A stretch of DNA of 64,000 nt from Fimbriimonadaceae bacterium. Lineage in GTDB: Bacteria; Armatimonadota; Fimbriimonadia; Fimbriimonadales; Fimbriimonadaceae. The notes under the pieces were generated by a model, which worked only from the letters and a program-made list of their open reading frames with translations, made no database searches and was not told where the DNA came from. Numbering within the stretch: the stretch's first letter is position 1; the number at the start of each line of letters is the position of its first letter. This document shows, piece after piece, positions 1-8,746 of this stretch. The stretch is from positions 124,001 to 188,000 of the forward strand of contig JAHBTB010000001.1 of NCBI GenBank assembly GCA_019638795.1. Direction: 5' to 3'. The position numbers and the translations under genes are program-made.

Positions 1-685
1 AAGTCGAGTCGGAGAAGCCATAACTCAGGCCGGTGCTCGGGGCCGGCGACTCGCGCAAGGTGGCAGCGCCCGAGAGCACACCGATGGAGCCCAGGAACGT
101 CCCTGTCGCGTCGGCGAGTTGGACCCCTCCCTTGGCGCCCGACACCGAAGAACTGAAGGTGATGTAGGCCGCGCCCGACCCACCGTCCAGCACACTGGCG
201 ACCACACCGTTGCCCAAGGCGTTCACTTTGGCGGCGACGGAGGTCAGGGAGTCAGAGGTGTTGACCTGGACCGACTTGCCGTTCACGACGAACGTGCCCG
301 ACATGTTCAGGGCGTCGGTCGCGCTCGACTGTGCGGCGGATGCGACCTTGTGGTTCTGGGCCAGTTGGTTGATCTTGACGGTGTACTGCCCGGTGGCGGC
401 CGTTCCCGACGGGGTCACGGTCAATGCCGACGTGTCGCTGCTCGTCGCCGCCGAAGGGTTGAAGTTCCCCGCGGTGCTCAATCCGGCCAAGGCCGTCGTG
501 ATGGACTGGACTTGGGACTTGAGCTGGGAATAGACCAGTTGCTTGGCCTGAAGCACCTGTTGTTGTTGCTGGATCCGCTGGATCGGCAACTGTTCGATCT
601 GGATGAGCTTCGAAATGATGCTGTCGACGTCGATACCCGACGCCAACCCTGAGAAGTGGATGCCCGAAGTCGACCCTAAGCTCAT
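1..685 (-). CDS. fliD: Flagellar filament cap protein FliD, N-terminal part (cut by window edge)
   Basis: Reading the minus strand from the ATG at 685 gives an open frame to the window edge (228 codons). It begins MSLGSTSGIHFSGLASGIDV and continues into a Gln-rich helix (LPIQRIQQQQQ). The GLASGIDVDSIISKLIQIE segment is the hallmark of the FliD N-terminal D0 coiled-coil region; the following Thr/Ser/Ala-rich beta part fits the next domain. FliD caps the growing flagellar filament and promotes flagellin polymerisation. The start is supported by a GAGGGA Shine-Dalgarno 5-10 nt upstream. It lies downstream of cheW-cheA-HDOD on the same strand, separated by a hairpin, so it may have its own promoter. 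The C-terminal part lies outside the window. Confidence 0.88.
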   Translation of the reverse strand, partial: MSLGSTSGIHFSGLASGIDVDSIISKLIQIEQLPIQRIQQQQQVLQAKQLVYSQLKSQVQSITTALAGLSTAGNFNPSAATSSDTSALTVTPSGTAATGQYTVKINQLAQNHKVASAAQSSATDALNMSGTFVVNGKSVQVNTSDSLTSVAAKVNALGNGVVASVLDGGSGAAYITFSSSVSGAKGGVQLADATGTFLGSIGVLSGAATLRESPAPSTGLSYGFSDST

Positions 686-727
686 GTTCCCTCTTGTAGG
701 TGTTCCGCATTTCGCGGAGAAAATCGA

Positions 728-760
728 GGGGGCCCGCCCGGCATAGGCCGGACAGGCCCC
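728..760 (-). terminator. Hairpin between the HDOD gene and fliD
   Basis: On the minus strand an imperfect stem (GGGGCC..TCCGGC pairing with GCCGGG..GGCCCC, loop CTAT) lies just after the HDOD stop codon and is followed by CTCGATTTT. It probably ends the cheW-cheA-HDOD transcript ahead of fliD. Confidence 0.5.
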
Positions 761-766
761 GTAATC

Positions 767-1636
767 TTAGAGGAGACCCACCAGGTCCTTGGCCCGGGCC
801 ACCTGTTCGGCGACCTGCTCGCGCAGCGAGTCAAGGTCCCCTTCGGTGTAGTTGAGCACCTTCATGGCGCGCGGGTCGATCTGCCCCTTCACGCCGACAA
901 AGGTCGGGTCGCTGAGTTCGCTGGCCAGGTAGTCCGCGATATGGACACAGGCGGTGGTCGGCGAGACGTTGTTTTCCGGCAGGTGGTCGTGGTCCCGGAT
1001 GGCGTCGACGAGCACGCTCGGGAAGTTCCACTTCTCCGCCAGGGTCGCCCCCAGTTCAGCGTGGGTGAACCCGAGGATACGGGTCTCCGTCTCCGAGATC
1101 GGCTCTTCGTTCTTGAGCGACGCGGTCAGGACTTCCTGGTACGGCAAGGTGAAGAGCGTGAACAGGAACAGCCTGCCGACATCCCGGAGCAGACCAGAGA
1201 CGAAGACCGTCTCCACGTCCTTCCGCTCCATGTTGCGCTTCCGGGCGAGTGTCTCGGCGGCGGACGCGGCGGCAAAGGAGTTCTGCCAATACGCCTTCTG
1301 CGTCTCAATGACCCTCGGGCTGGACGAAGTGAGAATGTTGAGGACGCCGATGGAGAGGACCAGGTTGCGCACCTGATGGAGACCCAAGATCGCGATCGTC
1401 TGGTTGACGTTGACGATTTGGCGAGGCAGACCGAAATAGGCCGAGTTGACGACCTTCAGCAACTTCGTCGTGATCGCCGTGTCCAACGAGAGGTGCTTCT
1501 CGATCTCTGCCGTCGACACGTTTTCGTTCTCCGTCGCCTGGACGACTTGCAAAACGACCCCGGGAAGGGCGGGCAGGTCGACCATCGCCTTTTCGATGTA
1601 GCGTCGTAGTAGGAAGTTTTCTGATCTCAGTGCCAT
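767..1636 (-). CDS. HDOD-domain signalling protein
   Basis: This 289-residue protein has the HDOD layout: an N-terminal LPALPGVVLQVVQA stretch, then LDTAITTKLLKVVNSAYFG and QTIAILGLHQVRNLVLS, and a long helical remainder. HDOD proteins are HD-related but lack the metal-binding HD pair, and mostly act in signalling, often with chemotaxis or c-di-GMP genes. The ATG at 1636 follows the cheA stop by 16 nt, so it is very likely co-transcribed with cheA and cheW. I see no output domain besides HDOD, so its partner is unknown. Confidence 0.85.
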   Translation of the reverse strand: MALRSENFLLRRYIEKAMVDLPALPGVVLQVVQATENENVSTAEIEKHLSLDTAITTKLLKVVNSAYFGLPRQIVNVNQTIAILGLHQVRNLVLSIGVLNILTSSSPRVIETQKAYWQNSFAAASAAETLARKRNMERKDVETVFVSGLLRDVGRLFLFTLFTLPYQEVLTASLKNEEPISETETRILGFTHAELGATLAEKWNFPSVLVDAIRDHDHLPENNVSPTTACVHIADYLASELSDPTFVGVKGQIDPRAMKVLNYTEGDLDSLREQVAEQVARAKDLVGLL

Positions 1637-1652
1637 GGTTGTTGTCTGCTTC

Positions 1653-3689
1653 TCACCTGTCTGACGGGATCACCCCGTTCACGTCCACGATCAGGGCCAC
1701 GTTGCCGTCGCCCAAGATGGTCGCCCCGCTCACGCCCACGGTCTCGCCGCAGAAGCGGCTGAGGGACTTGATGACGACCTCTTGCTCCCCGATCAACCTG
1801 TCGACGACCAAGCCCACCCTCTGTTCGGCCAGACCGACGACGACAACGTAACTATCGGCCTGATCGCCGCCGTTGCACACCTCGAAAACGTTCCGAAGTC
1901 GTAAGAGTGGCGTCGTCTGACCCCTGATCACGATCACCTCGCGCCGGTTGATCCTCTGCACCTGCGACGGGTCGAGGAACAAGGTCTCGATCACGCTGCC
2001 CAGGGGCAACACAAACACATGGCCGTTCACGTCGACGAGCAGGCCCCGGATGATCGCCAGAGTCAGGGGGAGGCGCAAGCTGAATCGTGAGCCTTCGCCC
2101 GGGGTCGAGTCCAAGTCGATGACGCCGCCCAGCTTTTGGATGTTGGAGCGGACGATGTCCATCCCCACCCCGCGGCCGGAGACCTCGCTGACTTCGGCGG
2201 CGGTGCTCAACCCGCTGTGGAAGATCAGTTGCAGGGCCTCCTTGTCGGACATCTTCGCGGCCTGGTCGCTCGTGATCAGGCCCTGGTTGACCGCCTTCGT
2301 CCTGACCCGCTCCAGGTCGATCCCCTTGCCGTCGTCGATGATCTCGATGACGATGTGGTTCTCCTGGTGCCGGGCGCTGACGATGACCCTGCCCTGGGCC
2401 GGCTTGCCGACCTTGCTCCGCTCGGCCGGCGCCTCGACGCCATGGTCGACGCTGTTGCGCAGGATGTGGAGCAGGGGGTCGCCGATGACTTCGATGACAC
2501 TGCGGTCAAGTTCGGTCTCGCCTCCCACCAGGTCGAGCTTCACGTCCTTGCCAAGCTTCTGGGCCAGGTCGCGGACGACGCGGGGGAACCGGTTGAAGAC
2601 GGTCTCGATGGGCATCATCCGTGCCTTCATGATCTGGTCTTGAAGGTCTGCGGTGATCCGGGCGATGTGGCCGACGGTCTCCTGGAGCGCGTCGACCTCC
2701 CGGTCCTGATACCGTTGGCTGATCTCGATGCCGATCTGCGAGATGCGGGTGCGGTCGATGACCAACTCGCCGACCAAGTTCATCAGGTTGTCGAGCCTGG
2801 CCACGTCGACACGGACGGTCTGCCCCGTCTCGCCCTTGCGCGTCGCCCCAGAGCTTGCCGGAGCCTCGCCGGACGGCGGTGCCGCCGCGGTGTTGGCGGT
2901 TTGTGCCTGAGGCTCGGCGTCGGGCTCGTCCTCCTCGGTCGGAGGAGCCCAAACATCGACGGTGACACTCTCGACCTCGCCGATTTCCTTGAACTTGGCG
3001 AGGATGTCTTCGGCAGAATCCTTGGACTGAATCGCAAACTCGAAGTCGAGTTCGAACCGTTCTTCCTCCAGGGCTTCCAAGTCGGGCGCGGTGACCAAGA
3101 CTTCACCGTGCTCCTGCGCGACAGACAGGGCCATGAAGGCCCGGACGTACTTCATCACGCAGTCGGGGTGGAGCCGGAACCGAGCGTGGAGGATCGGCCC
3201 TTCGGCCAGTGCCTCTTGAAGGACGGGGACCAGGTCGGCCGGAATCATCGACTTCGCCGCCTTGGGCGCGACGATGAGTTTCAACGCCGGGGCGGCCTCA
3301 CCACCGTTGCCGATGGCATGGAGCTGCTCGACCAGGTTGCCGCACTCGACGGCGTCGCCGTTACCCTCCCTGATCTGCTCCGCCATCTTGCCTAGGGTGT
3401 CGATGCACTCCAGGAGCCGGTCGGCGATGTCAGTCCGGATCGTCAACGTGCCGTTCCGCAGCTGGTCCAGGATGTTCTCGGTCTCATGGGTCAACTCGGC
3501 AAAGCGTGAGAAGCCCATGGCGCGGCTGCTGCCTTTGAGCGTGTGGGCCGCGCGGAAGATCACCTGGAGCCGCTCGGGAGTCGGCTCACGTTCCAAGATC
3601 AAGGTTTCTTGCTCCAGCACCTCGAGTTGCTCCTCCGCCTCCTGGAGGAACAAATCGACGTATTGGGACATGTCAAGTTCGGCGCTCAT
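1653..3689 (-). CDS. cheA: Chemotaxis histidine kinase CheA
   Basis: This 678-residue protein has the CheA architecture. The N-terminal HPt domain carries the phospho-acceptor His49 in RAAHTLKGSSRAMGF. A P2-like region (about 135-235) and an acidic/Pro/Ala linker follow. The dimerisation domain starts near VDVARLDNLMNLVGELVI, and the ATP-binding domain shows the N box HILRNSVDHGVE, DDGKGI and GRGVGMDIV. A CheW-like domain closes the protein (about 540-678). CheA phosphorylates CheY/CheB in response to chemoreceptors at the membrane. It sits between cheW and the HDOD gene; no cheY, receptor or methyl-transfer gene is in the window. Confidence 0.96.
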   Translation of the reverse strand: MSAELDMSQYVDLFLQEAEEQLEVLEQETLILEREPTPERLQVIFRAAHTLKGSSRAMGFSRFAELTHETENILDQLRNGTLTIRTDIADRLLECIDTLGKMAEQIREGNGDAVECGNLVEQLHAIGNGGEAAPALKLIVAPKAAKSMIPADLVPVLQEALAEGPILHARFRLHPDCVMKYVRAFMALSVAQEHGEVLVTAPDLEALEEERFELDFEFAIQSKDSAEDILAKFKEIGEVESVTVDVWAPPTEEDEPDAEPQAQTANTAAAPPSGEAPASSGATRKGETGQTVRVDVARLDNLMNLVGELVIDRTRISQIGIEISQRYQDREVDALQETVGHIARITADLQDQIMKARMMPIETVFNRFPRVVRDLAQKLGKDVKLDLVGGETELDRSVIEVIGDPLLHILRNSVDHGVEAPAERSKVGKPAQGRVIVSARHQENHIVIEIIDDGKGIDLERVRTKAVNQGLITSDQAAKMSDKEALQLIFHSGLSTAAEVSEVSGRGVGMDIVRSNIQKLGGVIDLDSTPGEGSRFSLRLPLTLAIIRGLLVDVNGHVFVLPLGSVIETLFLDPSQVQRINRREVIVIRGQTTPLLRLRNVFEVCNGGDQADSYVVVVGLAEQRVGLVVDRLIGEQEVVIKSLSRFCGETVGVSGATILGDGNVALIVDVNGVIPSDR

Positions 3690-3721
3690 CGTGTTGTGCT
3701 TGCGGCCATGCCGCGTCGGGG

Positions 3722-4192
3722 TCAGGCTGCCAAGGCCCGGTCGAGGTCAAGAAGGGTGATCAGGTTTTCGTTTCGTCGGGCCACGCCGCGGACAAAGTCG
3801 TTGTCCACGTCGCTGACGAGGGCCGGGGTGTCCTCGATCTGATCGGGCTGGAGGGTCATGACCTCCGTCACCGCGTCGACGACAATGCCGACGTTCCCGC
3901 CCTCGCTCTCCACGACGATGATGCGGGTGTTCTCCGTCTCGTCGGCCTGGGCTAGGTTGAAGCGGGCGCGCAAATCGAGGACGGGGATCGTCTTGCCCCG
4001 CAAGTTGACCAGGCCGCGCACATGGGAGTCGGTCTTGGGGATCGATGTGATCTCTCTCAGCCGGATGATTTCATTGACGCGGAAAATGTCGATCCCATAC
4101 GCTTCGTCAGCGAGTCGGAAAACGACAGTCTGAAGCTCGTCGGGAGAGTTGGCAGACTCGCCGACCGCCCCGTCTTTTGGTGCCAATTCCAT
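3722..4192 (-). CDS. cheW: Chemotaxis adaptor CheW
   Basis: This 156-residue single-domain CheW contains LQTVVFRLADEAYGIDIFRV near the N-terminus, then INEIIRLREITSIPKTDSHVRGLVNLRGKTIPVLDLR, written here in outline, the standard CheW beta-barrel core. It couples chemoreceptors to CheA. It is the first gene of the minus-strand cheW-cheA-HDOD run, with 32 nt to cheA. Promoter elements should lie in the 79-nt gap facing the HAD phosphatase gene, but I see no strong consensus there. Confidence 0.95.
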   Translation of the reverse strand: MELAPKDGAVGESANSPDELQTVVFRLADEAYGIDIFRVNEIIRLREITSIPKTDSHVRGLVNLRGKTIPVLDLRARFNLAQADETENTRIIVVESEGGNVGIVVDAVTEVMTLQPDQIEDTPALVSDVDNDFVRGVARRNENLITLLDLDRALAA

Positions 4193-4271
4193 GTGATGGA
4201 TTGTTGGCTGGCCGGGCCCGCAACTTTACTGTTCCCGACGGAGGGTCGGCCGACCGGGTATCCCATGCGCA

Positions 4272-5108
4272 ATGGCCCGGGTCCGGCTGATCGCCACCGA
4301 CCTCGACGGGACGCTCCTGACGAGCCGCCGCGAGGTCCACCATGCCTCGGCGTATGCCCTGCGCACCGCCCACGAAGCGGGGATCGTCGTGTGCCTGGCC
4401 AGCGGGCGCGCTCTGAACACGATGCTCCCCTACGCCGAGCAGCTGGGCATACCCGGGCCGATCGTCAGTTGCAACGGGGCGTATGTCATCGACCAAGACG
4501 GGGGCGTGGTCCGCGACCACACCTTGGACCAAGCGACCCGGGACACCCTGCTTGCCTACGCCGAGGAGCACGGCCTGCACGTCAACGCCTACGTCAAAGG
4601 GCGTGTCCTAGCCAGCGAGAGCGGCGCCTGGTTCGAGTTGTACCGGTCACGTGTCCGGTCGGAGCTTGAAGTCGTCGGCATGGCGGGGCTCGCCTCCTAT
4701 GTGCCGACCAAGTTGCTCTACATCAGCGACCCTGACGACATCCAGGCCCACCGTGCCCGCCTCCTTCCCCTCATGGCCCAGTCGGGGGTGACGGTGGTCG
4801 TCAGCGAGCCCGACTACATCGAGTTTCTGCCGGTGGGGGTCACCAAGGGCGGTGGACTCAAATCGGTGGCCGACTCGCTGGGGATCGACCGGAGCGAGGT
4901 GGCCGCCGTCGGTGACTGGGACAACGACCTGGAAATGGTCCAGTGGGCCGGGTTCGGCGGGGCCGTCGCCAACGGTAGCGACGCTATGCGGCAGGCCGCC
5001 GACGTCGTCGTCGCGACCAACGACATGGGCGGTGTCGCCGAGTTTCTCGAACTGGCCCTCCGACGGAGTGAGGTTGAGGGTGGGTATACTCACCCGGTCG
5101 AGGTATGA
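4272..5108 (+). CDS. Cof-type HAD phosphatase
   Basis: This 278-residue protein starts with the HAD motif I ATDLDGTLL, has motif II-like LASGRALNTM, Lys in VTKGGGLKSV (motif III) and motif IV VGDWDNDLEM. The large insertion between motifs II and III is the C2-type cap of the Cof/YidA family, which dephosphorylates sugar phosphates and similar small metabolites in the cytoplasm. Its stop overlaps the next start (ATGA at 5105), so the two genes are translationally coupled. The substrate cannot be told from sequence. Confidence 0.9.
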   Translation: MARVRLIATDLDGTLLTSRREVHHASAYALRTAHEAGIVVCLASGRALNTMLPYAEQLGIPGPIVSCNGAYVIDQDGGVVRDHTLDQATRDTLLAYAEEHGLHVNAYVKGRVLASESGAWFELYRSRVRSELEVVGMAGLASYVPTKLLYISDPDDIQAHRARLLPLMAQSGVTVVVSEPDYIEFLPVGVTKGGGLKSVADSLGIDRSEVAAVGDWDNDLEMVQWAGFGGAVANGSDAMRQAADVVVATNDMGGVAEFLELALRRSEVEGGYTHPVEV

Positions 5109-6103
5109 ACATGAGGTTCTGGACAGTTCTCACTGCAATCGCCATGGCTGGCGCGGCATTCGCGGGCACCATCACCGTGACCTCGCCGTCCAACGGTGAC
5201 TTCCTTGGTCAAAACAACCAAGTCAAGTTCAACATCACCGGCTCTTCGGCGAAGGTGACGGTCAAGGCGACGGCGACTTCGGTCACCGACCCGGCGATCA
5301 ACATCACCGTCCAGGATGACTTCACCCCTCCGGTCAGCGGTGAGATTTCGGGTTCGCTGACGCTCAACTTCAACCAGAGCGTCCCTCAGGGGCCCTACAC
5401 GCTGAAGGTGCGGGCGACGGAACCCGGCAACACGTACAACTCGCCGGCGGACCTTACTCTGACCATCGACATCGACAAGCCGAAGTTTCTTGACTTCAAC
5501 CCCCTCAACAACAGCTTTGTAAAGGGCATTGTCCCAATCACCGCCTCGTTCCGCGAGGAAAACATGAAAGAGTGGCGGGTCCAGGTCGGCGGCAGCGACA
5601 TCCCGAACAACACCGGCGTCACCAACGACCTGCTGGTGAACTGGGACACCACCGGCTTCACCAAGGACGGCCCCCAGAGCATCTCGATCAAGGCCACCGA
5701 CAAGGCGAACAACCAGGACTCCAAGTCGATCAACCTGACGATCGACCGCCTGCCTCCGTCCCTCGCCGTCAATTCGCCGCGTGACGGCGACACCTACCGC
5801 TCGGGGTCCAACATCCCCGTCGTCCTGACCGCCACCGACCAGTTCAGCGGGTCTCTGGACAAGTACGCCATCACGGTCGAGATCACCACCATGGCCGACG
5901 TGGTCATCGGCAGGGTCGCCCGCAGTTCGGTGACCGTCAACGGCAACAGCGTGGTGTGGACAGGACGTCTCCGCGCGACCCGCAACTTGCCTGCCCAATT
6001 CAAGCTCCGCTTCACGGCGGTCGACAAGGCTGGAAACGTTGCGACGACGCAAACAGTCCTGGTGAACAGAGGATCGCGGGTTTCCACCCGAACATTTCGA
6101 TAG
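5105..6103 (+). CDS. Secreted protein with Ig-like repeats, function unknown
   Basis: The 332-residue product begins with a signal peptide (MRFWTVLTAIAMAGAAFAGT) and is almost entirely beta-strand-like sequence in about three repeats, each starting near a phrase such as ITVTSPSNGDFL, LDFNPLNNSFVKGIV and LAVNSPRDGDTYRSG. This resembles bacterial Ig-like (Big) surface modules. The start could be 5105 or the in-frame ATG at 5111; a TATACT box lies at 5085-5090. It precedes an outer-membrane barrel gene and a caspase-fold gene on the same strand, so all three may act at the cell envelope. Confidence 0.75.
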   Translation: MNMRFWTVLTAIAMAGAAFAGTITVTSPSNGDFLGQNNQVKFNITGSSAKVTVKATATSVTDPAINITVQDDFTPPVSGEISGSLTLNFNQSVPQGPYTLKVRATEPGNTYNSPADLTLTIDIDKPKFLDFNPLNNSFVKGIVPITASFREENMKEWRVQVGGSDIPNNTGVTNDLLVNWDTTGFTKDGPQSISIKATDKANNQDSKSINLTIDRLPPSLAVNSPRDGDTYRSGSNIPVVLTATDQFSGSLDKYAITVEITTMADVVIGRVARSSVTVNGNSVVWTGRLRATRNLPAQFKLRFTAVDKAGNVATTQTVLVNRGSRVSTRTFR

Positions 6104-6168
6104 CCGCGAATGGGCCAGCATCAACTTGACCTGACCGCACGTCTGGAAACAAATAGGAGAACAACTGA

Positions 6169-7314
6169 GTGAGCGCAAGGAAGCAACGGCTAGGCTGGAC
6201 GCTGGTGGCCACTGTCTGTGGGGTCGCCGCACACGCCCAAGTCCCCGATCTCTTGAACGCGTTTGACGCCGGTGGCCGCGCCATGGCCTTGGGCGGCGGT
6301 TCTGCTGTCACCGACAGCGACACCCGATCGGCCCTGAACAACCCCGCGACCCTGGCCTATGTCCGGGAGCCCATGTTCCGGTTCGACGTCCGCAATTTGC
6401 CGGACAGCACGGTGAACGTCACGGGGAGCTTTGTCAACCGGACCAACACGACCGACCCAGGCCTAGGCAAGAACGCCATCACCCATCTGGGATACGTCAC
6501 CCCCTACAAGGACGGCACGTTCGGCGTCTCCTTCACGCGGACCGGCTACATCAAGAACCGGACGACCGGCGACAACCTGACCAACGGGTCGCTGACCGTC
6601 CGGAACCTGGTCGAGGTGACCGAGGCGACGACGGACATGTTCACGTTCAGCTACGGACGTCCCAGTGGCCGCTACAACATCGGTTACGGCCTCGTCCTCG
6701 CCAACCAGTACGTGAACGGGTCGCAGCGCTACAGCTTGTTCGACAGCGGGAACAACAACGTCGGCACCGTGGACAGTTCCGCCAGCGGAAACAGCTACGG
6801 CGTCGGCGCGGTCTTTGGCATCCAATCCCGGCCGCAGGCGGACGAGAACTACACGTGGGGCGCCAGCGTCCGCACCCCGATCTCCCTGACCGGCAACTCC
6901 GACACCAAGGACTACCTGGGGCGGCTGCCCGGAAAACTGTCCTTTGGCGCGGCGGGCCGCCACGACCTCCCGGGCCGACAAGACTTCTTCGCTTGGGCCT
7001 TGGGCACCGACTACTACTTTGGCGGTGACACCAGCGGCATCATCGAGCGGAGGAACAACTGGGGCTTCGGTGGGGGCGTCGAATACAACCTCTTCAAGTT
7101 CAACGCCCGCATCCCCTTGCGGATCGGGTACGCCTACATCCCCAACGGTGGCACCGGCTTCTCTGACCGCAACGCTTTCACCCTGGGCATCGGTTACCGG
7201 CCAGACAGTTCACCGTTCTCCGTAGACCTCAGCGTGGCCAAGGTGACCGGCACCGGCAGCGGCCCCTACGACCTCGCCCTCGGCGTGACCTACAAGCCGG
7301 GCAAATCCAAGTGA
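6169..7314 (+). CDS. Outer-membrane beta-barrel protein (PorV/UPF0164-like)
   Basis: The start is a GTG, chosen because of the AGGAGA Shine-Dalgarno 8 nt before it. The 381-residue protein has a signal peptide and then AFDAGGRAMALGGGSAVTD, the typical N-terminal plug-like segment of FadL/PorV/UPF0164 barrels, with ALNNPATLAYV directly after it. The rest alternates polar and aromatic residues in strands and ends in a terminal strand (LALGVTYKPG). It probably sits in an outer membrane. No substrate can be assigned. The stop overlaps the region of the next start. Confidence 0.75.
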   Translation: MSARKQRLGWTLVATVCGVAAHAQVPDLLNAFDAGGRAMALGGGSAVTDSDTRSALNNPATLAYVREPMFRFDVRNLPDSTVNVTGSFVNRTNTTDPGLGKNAITHLGYVTPYKDGTFGVSFTRTGYIKNRTTGDNLTNGSLTVRNLVEVTEATTDMFTFSYGRPSGRYNIGYGLVLANQYVNGSQRYSLFDSGNNNVGTVDSSASGNSYGVGAVFGIQSRPQADENYTWGASVRTPISLTGNSDTKDYLGRLPGKLSFGAAGRHDLPGRQDFFAWALGTDYYFGGDTSGIIERRNNWGFGGGVEYNLFKFNARIPLRIGYAYIPNGGTGFSDRNAFTLGIGYRPDSSPFSVDLSVAKVTGTGSGPYDLALGVTYKPGKSK

Positions 7315-7319
7315 CGCGC

Positions 7320-8711
7320 ATGAAGACGACCCAAGCGATACTGACCGTGGCGCTGGCCCTTACGGCCGCCTTCGCCCAGGCCCAAGCATGGAGCGACGCC
7401 TACGACAAGGCGGTGAAGGCCGCGAACTCGGGCCAATGGGCCGAGGCGCGTGACGCGTTCAAGGAAGCCACGGCAAGCCGGGCTGAGGACTCCAACAAGC
7501 CGACCAACCTGGGCGGCTCGCTATTGGAGCGCACGACGTGGCGCGACGGTGCCCTCTACTCACCCAACTTCGGGGCGGCCTATGCCATCTTCCGGCAGGG
7601 TATGGCGGCCACGGACGGGGCCGAGGCGACCCGGCTCTTGACCGTCGCCACCCAAGAAGGCGAGGCTCTCGTCGCCAAGGGCCAGGCAAGCCAAGAGATT
7701 GTCCACGTTCTCGTGACCGCCTACACCAAACTTGGTGCCATGGGCGTCGAGGGTGCGGCTGACGCCGCGGCAAAGGCTGGGGCCCTGGCCGGCAAGGCGC
7801 ATTGGCGGGTCGATAACAGCTTCGTCGCCCCCACCGACATGGGCGGCGCCAAGTCCACCGAACCACAGCAGACTTCAAAGCCGACGGCGACCAAGGTCAA
7901 CAAGCCCGCCGTCTCCGGCATCAAGGGTAATTCGACCTTCTATCGGGTCAAGGCCGGAGATTTCACCTCCGTGGCCGACGTCGTGGCCGACCCCACCGAG
8001 AAGATCCCTGCCAAGGCCGACAAGTTCGCCTTGGTCATCGGTAACGGCGAGTCTCGCGTCGACGAACTCAAGATGGACTATGCCCCCGGCGACGCCGAGA
8101 TGGTCCGCAACGCCCTGGTCGACCACGCCGGCTACATGCCTGGCAACGTGTCCTTGCTGACCAACGCGTCCGCCAGCCAAATCATGACGGCGGCGCAAGA
8201 GCTGGCCGCCCGAGTCCCCGAGTACGGCACGGTGACGATCTACTTCACCGGCGTGGCCGCCAATCTCGACGGGAAGGACTACCTTGCCGGTGTCGGGGCC
8301 AATTCGGTCACCGACACCTCGCAGATGGTCGCCAAGATGGACCTCTTCCGGACGTTCATGCAACGCGGGGCGAGGATCTTCGCCTTCTTCCAGGTGAACC
8401 GGGAGAACCGTGACGGCAACGTCTTTGGCACCGAGATCCCGCGGGTCGGCCAAATCTCGCAGATGCAGGCCACCCTGCCGGGCACGACGGTCACCGCCGT
8501 CACCAACGGCAAGGAGACCCACGGTGCCTTCACCAACGCCTTCACCAGCGTCCTGACCCGGTTCCATACGAACACCGTGCCGCTCTTTGAGTTCGCTTGG
8601 CAGGTGTTCTACAATATGCGCCGGGGCGGTAACACCGGGGTCGGCGGAGGTAGCGAGCAGACACCGACGTTGCCGGTTCTTTCCAACCTGTCGTCAGACG
8701 CACCGTTCTAG
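7320..8711 (+). CDS. Caspase-fold (C14-like) secreted protein, probably catalytically dead
   Basis: The ATG at 7320 gives a clean signal peptide (MKTTQAILTVALALTAAFAQAQ); a GTG at 7311 is possible. An N-terminal TPR-like helical region (about 25-160) precedes a caspase/metacaspase-like domain beginning KFALVIGNGESRVDELKMDY and continuing APGDAEMVRNALVDHAGY. Where the family has a catalytic His in a YFSGHG-type strand end, this protein has TIYFTGVA. Where it has DAC with the catalytic Cys, it has FAFFQVNR. The fold is recognisable but both catalytic residues appear lost, so it may be a binding or scaffold protein. It follows the barrel gene with no gap. Confidence 0.75.
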   Translation: MKTTQAILTVALALTAAFAQAQAWSDAYDKAVKAANSGQWAEARDAFKEATASRAEDSNKPTNLGGSLLERTTWRDGALYSPNFGAAYAIFRQGMAATDGAEATRLLTVATQEGEALVAKGQASQEIVHVLVTAYTKLGAMGVEGAADAAAKAGALAGKAHWRVDNSFVAPTDMGGAKSTEPQQTSKPTATKVNKPAVSGIKGNSTFYRVKAGDFTSVADVVADPTEKIPAKADKFALVIGNGESRVDELKMDYAPGDAEMVRNALVDHAGYMPGNVSLLTNASASQIMTAAQELAARVPEYGTVTIYFTGVAANLDGKDYLAGVGANSVTDTSQMVAKMDLFRTFMQRGARIFAFFQVNRENRDGNVFGTEIPRVGQISQMQATLPGTTVTAVTNGKETHGAFTNAFTSVLTRFHTNTVPLFEFAWQVFYNMRRGGNTGVGGGSEQTPTLPVLSNLSSDAPF

Positions 8712-8746
8712 ATCGTCATAGGTCGGCGCGTGGCGGGCCGCCACCG

